Assembly: GCA_018302185.1 (NCBI GenBank)
Contig: JAGVZX010000112.1
Span: 1-5,838, forward strand
From: Candidatus Woesearchaeota archaeon
GTDB lineage: Archaea > Nanobdellota > Nanobdellia > Woesearchaeales > UBA10200
DNA length: 5,838 bases
Reading direction: 5' to 3'
This document shows positions 1-5,536 of this stretch, one piece after another. The stretch's first letter is position 1; the number at the start of each line of letters is the position of its first letter. A model generated the notes under the pieces. That model saw only the letters and a list, made by a program, of their open reading frames with translations, did no database searches and was not told the DNA's origin. The position numbers were made by a program, and so were the translations under genes.

Positions 1-196
1 ACAAGTGATGCACATAAGTATACAAGGTTGATGCCTGGCTTATCATCAGGTCATTCTTGTAAAGTGCCGGGTCAAGCCTGCTTTTTATCATCGCTGCGCG
101 CAGGGCAGTGTCAGCAGTGCCGTAGAAATAGCCGTTGATAATCACAGAAAATACTGTAAGTGCAAGCATAATCAGGAGTATTTTGCCTTTTTTCAT
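1..196 (-). CDS. N-terminus of a hydrophobic membrane protein, possibly glycosyltransferase-like (partial)
   Basis: Reading the minus strand from the ATG at 196 gives 65 complete codons with no stop before the window edge, so the gene continues to the left. The product opens with a short Lys-rich stretch (MKKGK) and then a hydrophobic helix at about residues 6-20, which is a likely signal anchor or first membrane span. Next come GYFYGTADTALRAAM and DPALYKNDLM. An Asp-Pro-x-Leu-Tyr-x-Asn-Asp loop just after a first membrane helix is, as I remember it, common in large multi-pass membrane proteins of the glycosyltransferase-like and DUF6798-like groups. That resemblance is from memory and weak. 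The gene lies 85 bases downstream of the radical SAM gene on the same strand, so a role in transferring or assembling a surface glycan would fit. No catalytic residue is visible in this fragment. I am confident it is coding and unsure of its function. Confidence 0.7.
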   Translation of the reverse strand, partial: MKKGKILLIMLALTVFSVIINGYFYGTADTALRAAMIKSRLDPALYKNDLMISQASTLYTYVHHL

Positions 197-223
197 AGCA
201 CATCCAATTGAAATTTATTTTGG

Positions 224-236
224 ATTTAAATTTATT
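224..236 (-). promoter_or_regulatory. Possible TATA box for the membrane-protein gene
   Basis: An AT-only run with a TTTAAAT core is centred about 34 bases upstream of the ATG at 196. That would place a start site a few bases before the codon. A second AT-rich run at 211-220 is an alternative. No Shine-Dalgarno is evident; GGATGTG just upstream of the ATG is at best weak. AT-rich spacers are common, so this is tentative. Confidence 0.25.
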
Positions 237-270
237 GATTTTTAATGATGCTTAGAATGTTGATGCTTCC

Positions 271-276
271 AAAAAA
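271..276 (-). terminator. Possible oligo-T terminator after the radical SAM gene
   Basis: On the minus strand a run of six T lies 5 bases after the TGA stop of the radical SAM gene. Archaeal RNA polymerase can terminate on short T runs without a hairpin. No stable stem-loop precedes it. A partial terminator would fit the separate promoter suggested for the next gene. Confidence 0.3.
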
Positions 277-281
277 GGCAG

Positions 282-1745
282 TCAAACCCACCCGAACTTT
301 TTCCGGGTATAATATTCCAGAATTTTGACTCCTGTGTCCCTCTTGAACTCGTGCTTTTTCCATTTGCGCTTGTAGTGCCAACTTACCGCATCAAAAATGA
401 ATTTCGGGATTTTTGTATTTGAAAAGTACTGCTTCATATATTTGCCGTCAACAAGCTTTGACGTCATGGCGATATTCTGGAACATTTCCATTCTTTCCAT
501 GGCCCACGGATTGCATGATACACTCTGCCTATAAAAATCACTCCACCCTTCCAGGTCTTGCGGAACTTTAAAGCCGTTTTGGACGGCAAAATCAAACAAA
601 GGTGTGCCAAGATAAGGGGTAAAAACATACAAGCCGGCGATATACGCATTCTTATTCTCCTCAATGAATTTCAAAGCCAGGTCCACGGTCTGCATGACTT
701 CTTCATAAGTTTCTGTCGGAAAGCCCATCATGAAATTGTAATGCGCCTGTATGCCTGTCTCTGCCAGTTTCCTGTTTGCCTTCATCATGGTGTCAACGCC
801 TTCCCCCTTGTGTATCATCTGCAGGATTCTGTCAGAACCACTTTCTACACCGGGCTGCACAATGCTCAGCCCGTTCTTTTCAAGCCTGTTCAAATCAAAA
901 AGAAGCAGGTTGTCCATCCTGGCTTGAATGTACCATTTAAAGTCGCCATTAATCCTGTCAGCAAGCTCGTTGGCTCTTTGCGGGTTTGAGGTGAAATTCT
1001 CGTCGTAAAACCTTATAAAATCCAGCTTGTATTTCTGGACTAGCTTGCTTACCCTCTCGTAGGCCAAATCTGCATTCATTGGGCGCCATTTGAACCGGGT
1101 CATGGAAGGCGTGCTGCAAAACGTGCACCTGTAAGGGCAGCCCCTTGAGGTTACAAACGGCAAAGACCTTTGCATGTTCGTGCCTCCGCTTTTGACATAC
1201 TCCTCTACATTAACAAGGTCATAAGCCAAGTCAGGCAATTGGTTTACATCCGGCAATTCTCCTTTTGGCGTGAATATTATAGTTCCGTCTTTTTTCTTGA
1301 AGGCAATATCTTTCACCTGCTCCAAATCACTGCCATTTTCCAAAGCCTTTGCTGTGTTGACTATTGGAATTTCACCTTCCCCTATCACGATTGCGTCAAT
1401 CATGTCATGCTGTACTGTCTGATGAGGCATCAATGTGGCATGAGCGCCTCCCCACAGAACCTTAATTCCGTTAGGGGTATTCTCTTTCACAAATTTTGAG
1501 ACATCCAGCGCATATTTTATCTGCAGCCCGGTCATTGAGGAAACGCAAACGAGCAAGGGATGTGCGGATAATTCCTTTTCAAGATGCCCTTGCCAATTGT
1601 CATCAAGCCTTGCATCTATGAATTTTACATTATAGCCTTCTGTCTTCAGAGAGCCAGCGATTGACAGCAAAGAAAGCGGCAACTCTACTGTTGCATTTTT
1701 TACATCATTTCCTGTCTTTGGGTAAACTAAGATTACATCGCTCAT
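282..1745 (-). CDS. B12-binding-domain radical SAM protein
   Basis: This 487-residue protein has the two-domain layout of cobalamin-binding-domain radical SAM enzymes (the BchE/HpnP-like group). Residues 1-160 form a Rossmann-like B12-binding domain, with VILVYPK at the start, ELPLSLLSIAGSL at 21-33 and WGGAHATLMP at 98-107. The classical DxHxxG cobalamin-ligand motif is absent, as is usual in this group. Residues about 195-400 are the radical SAM barrel. Its [4Fe-4S] motif CxxxCxxC is C203, C207 and C210, followed by the GVESGSD segment (299-305) and MGFPTET (340-346). The C-terminal 80 residues are rich in Lys, Trp and Tyr and have no recognised motif. Such enzymes do C-methylations, ring formations and other radical chemistry, so the reaction cannot be read from sequence. 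The gene follows the dehydratase pair on the same strand, which suggests nucleotide-sugar or glycan modification. The start at 1745 has GAGG four bases upstream and a TATA-like box upstream. Confidence 0.9.
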   Translation of the reverse strand: MSDVILVYPKTGNDVKNATVELPLSLLSIAGSLKTEGYNVKFIDARLDDNWQGHLEKELSAHPLLVCVSSMTGLQIKYALDVSKFVKENTPNGIKVLWGGAHATLMPHQTVQHDMIDAIVIGEGEIPIVNTAKALENGSDLEQVKDIAFKKKDGTIIFTPKGELPDVNQLPDLAYDLVNVEEYVKSGGTNMQRSLPFVTSRGCPYRCTFCSTPSMTRFKWRPMNADLAYERVSKLVQKYKLDFIRFYDENFTSNPQRANELADRINGDFKWYIQARMDNLLLFDLNRLEKNGLSIVQPGVESGSDRILQMIHKGEGVDTMMKANRKLAETGIQAHYNFMMGFPTETYEEVMQTVDLALKFIEENKNAYIAGLYVFTPYLGTPLFDFAVQNGFKVPQDLEGWSDFYRQSVSCNPWAMERMEMFQNIAMTSKLVDGKYMKQYFSNTKIPKFIFDAVSWHYKRKWKKHEFKRDTGVKILEYYTRKKFGWV

Positions 1746-1762
1746 TTTCCTCTTTTCAAGGA

Positions 1763-1777
1763 TTTAAAATAAAATTT
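1763..1777 (-). promoter_or_regulatory. Possible TATA box for the radical SAM gene
   Basis: On the minus strand the AT-only run AAATTTTATTTTAAA is centred about 25 bases upstream of the ATG at 1745, the spacing expected for a leaderless archaeal transcript. Two further AT runs lie farther upstream (about 1801-1806 and 1821-1833). If one of those is used, the GAGG at 1749-1752 could serve as a ribosome site in a short leader. Confidence 0.35.
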
Positions 1778-1788
1778 GGCATATTTCA

Positions 1789-1827
1789 AATTAACCCCAA
1801 TATAAAAGTGAATTGCCCCAGTTTATA
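1789..1827. repeat. Imperfect direct repeat upstream of the radical SAM gene
   Basis: Two similar elements occur on the plus strand: AATTAACCCCAATATA at 1789-1804 and AATTGCCCCAGTTTATA at 1811-1827. Their CCCC cores are 21 bases apart, close to two helical turns. They stand out because the spacer is otherwise nearly all A and T. They could be a paired operator or chance similarity. Confidence 0.3.
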
Positions 1828-1856
1828 TTTATATCTTTCGATATTATCTTAAAAAT

Positions 1857-3158
1857 TCATTTTAGATATTCCTTAAATGCTCCATAAACATAGTCAAGGT
1901 GCTCTTTTTCCAGGCCCGGATATATTCCAACCCAGAAAGTATTGTTCATTATGATATCTGTATTTTCCAGGTCTCCCGCTTGCCTGTACTTGATTTTGTA
2001 GTCTATGAAATAAGGCTGCTTGGTTATATTGCCTCCAAAAAGAAGCCTTGTCATAACTCCTTTTCCATTGAGATGCTGCAAAAACTTTGTCCTGTCAGTT
2101 CTGCCCTCTTTTATCGTCAGTGGAAAGCCAAACCATGAAGGCTCGGAATTCTCAGTTGCTTCGGGAAGAATAAAAAAGTCCTCAAACTCACTGAGCTTTT
2201 GGTAAAGGTACGCAAAATTCTCTTTTCTTTTTTTAATAAAGCCTTCCAGCTTATCCATCTGCGCCACCCCGATTGCAGCCTGCAAATCAGTCATTTTCAG
2301 GTTGTAGCCTATTTCGGAGTAGATGAACTTGTGGTCATATCCCAAAGGAAGTTTCCCGAGGTGCCAGCCGAATCTTTTGCCGCAGGTGTTGTCCTTCCCT
2401 GTAAGGCACCAGCAGTCCCTGCCCCAGTCCCTTATGGACTTCGCTATCTTGGAAAGCAGATGGCTGTTCGTGTAGACTGCCCCTCCCTCGGCTGTTGTGA
2501 TGTGGTGGGCCGGGTAGAAGCTCGAGGTGGCAAGGTCCCCGAAAGTCCCTGTGCATTTTCCATCGTATTTGCTGCCGAGAGCATCGCAGTTATCCTCAAC
2601 AAGCCATAAGTTGTGTGCTTCGCAAAGCTCCTTTATTTTTTTCAGGTTGAAAGGGTTTCCCAAAGTGTGCGCCAGGATAATTGCTTTTGTTTTTGGGGTT
2701 ATTGCCTTTTCTATCTCCTCGGCTTTTGCATTGTAAGTCCCAAGCTCCACGTCTGCAAAGACCGGAACAGCGCCAACCTCCATAATTGGGTTTATTGTGG
2801 TGGGGAACCCTGCTGCAACCGTTATAACCTCGTCGCCTTTCCTGATTCGCCTTTCGCCCAATTTGGCTGAAGTGAGCGCTTTTATCGACAGAAAATTTGC
2901 AGAAGAGCCTGAGTTTACAGGTATGACAAAATTGACGTGCAAAAATTCCTTTAATTTCTTTTCAAAAAGCATCGCCCATTTGCCGTCAGTCCACCAGCCT
3001 TCAAGAGAAGCAGTAACAAGATTTATGAGCTCTTTTTCGTCATAAACCTTTGCGCTTGTAGGAATTTTGTTAACAGGTTGCCTTGTATATGCCGAATTAT
3101 GGTAGTCAGCAACCAATTTTAGAATTTTTTCCTTTATCTCATCTGCATCATCATTCAT
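1857..3158 (-). CDS. rfbH: RfbH/E1-type PMP-dependent, [2Fe-2S] NDP-4-keto-6-deoxy-sugar 3-dehydratase
   Basis: At 433 residues this matches the usual length of CDP-6-deoxy-L-threo-D-glycero-4-hexulose-3-dehydrase (E1, DdhC/RfbH), which removes the C3 hydroxyl on the way to 3,6-dideoxy sugars. It has the aspartate-aminotransferase (DegT/DnrJ/EryC1) fold. The PLP-binding lysine is replaced by histidine: H218 in SFYPAHHIT (213-221), the family mark of a dehydratase rather than an aminotransferase. Its cysteines follow the E1 iron-sulfur pattern exactly: C191, then 57 residues, C249, one residue, C251, seven residues, C259. GYDHK at 273-277 and GYNLKMTDLQAA at 284-295 are also typical. E1 normally needs an iron-sulfur flavoprotein reductase (E3), and none is in the window. 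The start lies 6 bases after the stop of the 4,6-dehydratase gene, so the two are surely co-transcribed. The substrate may differ from CDP-glucose given the neighbours. Codons for residues about 203-287 are markedly richer in G/C at third positions than the start of the gene. Confidence 0.92.
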   Translation of the reverse strand: MNDDADEIKEKILKLVADYHNSAYTRQPVNKIPTSAKVYDEKELINLVTASLEGWWTDGKWAMLFEKKLKEFLHVNFVIPVNSGSSANFLSIKALTSAKLGERRIRKGDEVITVAAGFPTTINPIMEVGAVPVFADVELGTYNAKAEEIEKAITPKTKAIILAHTLGNPFNLKKIKELCEAHNLWLVEDNCDALGSKYDGKCTGTFGDLATSSFYPAHHITTAEGGAVYTNSHLLSKIAKSIRDWGRDCWCLTGKDNTCGKRFGWHLGKLPLGYDHKFIYSEIGYNLKMTDLQAAIGVAQMDKLEGFIKKRKENFAYLYQKLSEFEDFFILPEATENSEPSWFGFPLTIKEGRTDRTKFLQHLNGKGVMTRLLFGGNITKQPYFIDYKIKYRQAGDLENTDIIMNNTFWVGIYPGLEKEHLDYVYGAFKEYLK

Positions 3159-3164
3159 CTTTGG

Positions 3165-4160
3165 TCAGTACATCTCATTTTTAACAAAATCTCTCCAGTA
3201 CCCAAGGCTGTCTTCCAGTATCTTCCTGAACGGTATTTTTGGCTTCCAGCCTGTAAGCTTCCTGAATTTTTCTGTATCTCCAACTAATCTTGGCACGTTT
3301 GTCGGCCTGACGAACTTTGGCTCAGTTTCAATTTTGACCTTGTTTTTGTCAAGTTCGGACATTTCTATAAGCAGATTAAGCACTTCCTTAAAAGTATGGA
3401 CATGTTCCTGCTCGTCAGAGCCAATGACATACATCTCGCCTGGCGAGCACTTCTCCATGGCGAGGTAATAAGCCTCTACAAGGTCCCTTATGTGGGTAAA
3501 ATTCCTCTTATCATCCAAATGCCCTACCTTGATGACGGGCTTTTGTTTTCCCTGCTCAATTCTTGCAATCTGGTAGCAGTAAGAGCCGATGCCGAATACA
3601 TTATCGCGCCTTGGGCCCTCATGGTTAAATGCCCTTGTCCTTATTACATTTAGCCCATACGACCTGTAGTAAACATAGCCGATAAAATCCTGCGCAATCT
3701 TAGTGACTGAATAGGGATTCATTGGCCTCAAAACAGTCTTTTCAGTTATCGGAAGCTCTTCCGGAAGTATTTCGCCATATTCCTCCCCTGAGCCCGGAAT
3801 GAAAAATCTTGGATTGATTTTGAGTTCCTTTATGGCGTCAAGAAAATTTACAGTTCCTTTATAGTTGACATCCATGTAATGGCTCGGATGGTCCCAGGAT
3901 GTTGAAACAAAGCTTTCCGCTGCAAAGTGGTATATTTTGTCAGGATTTATCTCCCTCACGACATTGCGGACACCGATAGGGTCCGTGATATCGCAGTCAG
4001 AAAACTCGATTTTGCCCATCAGGTGCCTTACATTTCTAAGGCGCGAAAGGTTCCACCTCTTAAGCCCATAAACTTCATAATTTTTTTTCTCCAGGAGAAG
4101 GTCTGCCATATGTGAGCCAACAAACCCCGTTACTCCTGTAATGAGTATTTTCTCCTTCAT
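3165..4160 (-). CDS. Extended-SDR GDP-sugar 4,6-dehydratase (GDP-mannose/GDP-heptose dehydratase type)
   Basis: From the ATG at 4160 the protein has 331 residues, the usual size for GDP-mannose 4,6-dehydratase relatives. The NAD(P)-binding motif TGVTGFVG is at residues 8-15 and GLKRW at 32-36, matching the cofactor-binding arginine region of GMD. The catalytic YxxxK is Y150/K154 (NPYSVTK). The catalytic T-x-E becomes S124-G-E126 in IPGSGEEYG. NHEGPRR at 179-185 and VRPTNVPRLVGD at 284-295 are hallmarks of the GMD/RMD branch. The enzyme would turn a GDP-sugar into its 4-keto-6-deoxy form. Known relatives act on GDP-mannose or GDP-D-glycero-D-manno-heptose (DmhA, WcbK), and a reductase of the RMD type cannot be excluded. 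A GTG at 4220 would add 20 residues before the Rossmann strand; I prefer the ATG, which begins the conserved fold and has a TATA-like box 26 bases upstream. It is the first gene of the leftward unit. Confidence 0.88.
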   Translation of the reverse strand: MKEKILITGVTGFVGSHMADLLLEKKNYEVYGLKRWNLSRLRNVRHLMGKIEFSDCDITDPIGVRNVVREINPDKIYHFAAESFVSTSWDHPSHYMDVNYKGTVNFLDAIKELKINPRFFIPGSGEEYGEILPEELPITEKTVLRPMNPYSVTKIAQDFIGYVYYRSYGLNVIRTRAFNHEGPRRDNVFGIGSYCYQIARIEQGKQKPVIKVGHLDDKRNFTHIRDLVEAYYLAMEKCSPGEMYVIGSDEQEHVHTFKEVLNLLIEMSELDKNKVKIETEPKFVRPTNVPRLVGDTEKFRKLTGWKPKIPFRKILEDSLGYWRDFVKNEMY

Positions 4161-4181
4161 AAGATAAAGTACTGATTTATG

Positions 4182-4195
4182 ATTTAATAATTTAT
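4182..4195 (-). promoter_or_regulatory. Possible TATA box of the leftward unit
   Basis: On the minus strand the AT-only run ATAAATTATTAAAT is centred about 28 bases upstream of the preferred ATG at 4160. No Shine-Dalgarno precedes that ATG, so a leaderless transcript is likely. This box also supports 4160 rather than the GTG at 4220 as the start, because it would lie inside the extended reading frame. Confidence 0.45.
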
Positions 4196-4221
4196 CTATG
4201 GTTTTGCATGAATTCAACACA

Positions 4222-4248
4222 AAGTTTTTAAAATAAATTCCAAAACTT
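4222..4248. repeat. Inverted repeat over the rightward promoter
   Basis: AAGTTTT at 4222-4228 is the exact reverse complement of AAAACTT at 4242-4248, with 13 bases between. The arms bracket the rightward TATA-like box and end 9 bases before the ATG at 4258. A regulator bound here would block the basal transcription factors. In AT-rich DNA a 7-base match can arise by chance. Confidence 0.3.
4225..4237 (+). promoter_or_regulatory. TATA box of the rightward unit
   Basis: The run TTTTTAAAATAAA, preceded by CAAAG as a possible BRE-like element, is centred 27 bases upstream of the ATG at 4258. There is no ribosome-binding site before that ATG. This is the spacing of an archaeal leaderless promoter, and it mirrors the leftward promoter about 40 bases away. 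Confidence 0.5.
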
Positions 4249-4257
4249 ATTGCCTAG

Positions 4258-5511
4258 ATGGGGGCTTCAAAGGGCATTAAGCAGGCTGTAATTTTAGCAG
4301 GGGGCTTAGGCACAAGGCTGATGCCATTAACAAAGAATACTCCAAAGCCAATGGTTCTTGTGAATAACAGGCCATTTCTGGAGTATTTAATCAGCCTTTT
4401 AAGGGATAATGGAATTGAAGAAATTGTGCTGCTTCTTGGGTATCTGGCAGGCAAAGTGCAGAAGCATTTTAGAGACGGCTCTGGTTTTGGAGTCAAAATA
4501 AAATACTCTGTGAGCAGTGTTTCAACAGAGACTGGAAAAAGGATAAAAAAAGCAGCCAAACTGCTGGATGACACTTTTTTGCTGATGTACTGCGACAATT
4601 ATTGGCAGCTTAACCTAAGAGAGATGATGGAATTTTACATATCAAAAAATAAAAAATACATGATGACAGTTTACTCTAACAGCCTCGGCATAACAAAAAA
4701 TAACGTGCTTGTAAGCAAGGATGGCATTGTGCTGAAATATGACAAAGAGCGCAAGGACAAAGGCTTAAATGGAGTGGATATAGGATTTTTCATTTTAAAG
4801 AAGGATATATTGAAACTTATGCCGAGCTCTAATTTATCATTTGAAAAAATGATTACGCCCAAATTAATAAAAAAGCGTGAATTGGCGGCATACACAACTA
4901 ATATAAGGTATTACAGCGTCAGCACTGTTGAAAAGCTTAAGCTGACAGAAGAATTCCTCAGGCCAAAAAAAATTGCCCTTATTGACAGGGATGGAATCAT
5001 AAACAAAAGGCCTCTCAAGGCAAGATACATCAGGAGCTGGAAGCAGTTTAAATTTCTCCCAGGCGCAATCAAATCACTGGGATTATTAAAAAGGAATGGG
5101 TTCAGGCTTATTTTGATTTCTAATCAGGCTGGCATAGGACGGGGATTAATGACAGAAAAAGATTTGAAGAAAATCCATGAAAACATGCAGAAAGCGCTGA
5201 AGAGGGGCAATGCCGATTTGGATGCAATCTATTGTTGCCCGCACAGCTGGGAAGATAATTGCGAGTGCAGGAAGCCAAAGCCAGGCATGATTCTTCGCGC
5301 AGCAAATGACCTCTCTTTTGATGTGACAAAGGCAGTCTTCATCGGAGACGACGAAAGAGATATACAGGCTGGAAAAAATGCCGGGTGTAAAACGATCCTG
5401 ATAAGCAAAGGCGATGCTGCAAACAGCTCGCCTGACATGATATGCAAAAGCCTGGAAGAGGCTGCGGAATTGCTTGTTAATCATAAAAAATATAAACAAT
5501 CCGCTATTTGA
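4258..5511 (+). CDS. Bifunctional sugar-1-phosphate nucleotidyltransferase / HAD heptose-bisphosphate phosphatase (HddC-GmhB-like fusion)
   Basis: The 417-residue protein is a fusion. Residues 8-235 are an NTP-transferase domain with LAGGLGTRL (13-21), TPKPM (28-32) and a probable metal-binding aspartate in YCDNYW (D113). The usual LGTAGA segment is replaced by TETGKRI (90-96). Residues about 238-410 are a HAD-IIIA phosphatase of the GmhB family: DRDG with D243 and D245 (nucleophile and acid/base), SNQAGIGRG (288-296), a zinc site C327-x-H329 and C335-x-C337 followed by RKPKPG, and FIGDDERD (361-368). Known relatives remove the 7-phosphate of heptose 1,7-bisphosphate and then couple heptose 1-phosphate to GTP, so the fusion would join consecutive steps in the cytoplasm. 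The next gene encodes the preceding kinase. The start is firm: an in-frame TAG directly precedes the ATG. Both active sites look intact. The nucleotide (GTP or another) and sugar (heptose or mannose) cannot be fixed from sequence alone. Confidence 0.9.
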   Translation: MGASKGIKQAVILAGGLGTRLMPLTKNTPKPMVLVNNRPFLEYLISLLRDNGIEEIVLLLGYLAGKVQKHFRDGSGFGVKIKYSVSSVSTETGKRIKKAAKLLDDTFLLMYCDNYWQLNLREMMEFYISKNKKYMMTVYSNSLGITKNNVLVSKDGIVLKYDKERKDKGLNGVDIGFFILKKDILKLMPSSNLSFEKMITPKLIKKRELAAYTTNIRYYSVSTVEKLKLTEEFLRPKKIALIDRDGIINKRPLKARYIRSWKQFKFLPGAIKSLGLLKRNGFRLILISNQAGIGRGLMTEKDLKKIHENMQKALKRGNADLDAIYCCPHSWEDNCECRKPKPGMILRAANDLSFDVTKAVFIGDDERDIQAGKNAGCKTILISKGDAANSSPDMICKSLEEAAELLVNHKKYKQSAI

Positions 5512-5522
5512 TTTTTTATCAT

Positions 5523-5526
5523 GGAG
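5523..5526 (+). promoter_or_regulatory. Possible ribosome-binding site for the kinase gene
   Basis: GGAG lies 10 bases before the ATG at 5537, in the 25-base gap between the two rightward genes. Unlike the leaderless first gene of this unit, an internal gene needs such a site, so its presence here fits a shared transcript. Confidence 0.4.
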
Positions 5527-5536
5527 AAAGAATAAA

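Noticed and set aside
558..989. Open frame on the plus strand antisense to the radical SAM gene
   Set aside because: It lies wholly within a gene with strong family motifs, and its own translation shows no recognisable domain.
2199..2609. Open frame on the plus strand antisense to the E1-type gene
   Set aside because: It shadows the G/C-rich core of a well-supported gene and has no recognisable motif.
1857..3158. Sugar aminotransferase (DegT family) as the function of the RfbH-like protein
   Set aside because: The PLP-binding lysine is histidine (H218) and the E1 cluster cysteines are all present, so amino transfer is unlikely.
3165..4160. CDP-glucose 4,6-dehydratase (RfbG) as the partner of the E1-type enzyme
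   Set aside because: The protein has GMD/RMD-branch motifs (NHEGPRR, VRPTNVPRLVGD) and lacks the TGHTGFKGSW start of RfbG.
4161..4220. GTG at 4220 as the start of the 4,6-dehydratase, adding 20 residues
   Set aside because: The extension precedes the Rossmann first strand with no family counterpart and covers the likely TATA box; ATG at 4160 begins exactly at the conserved fold.
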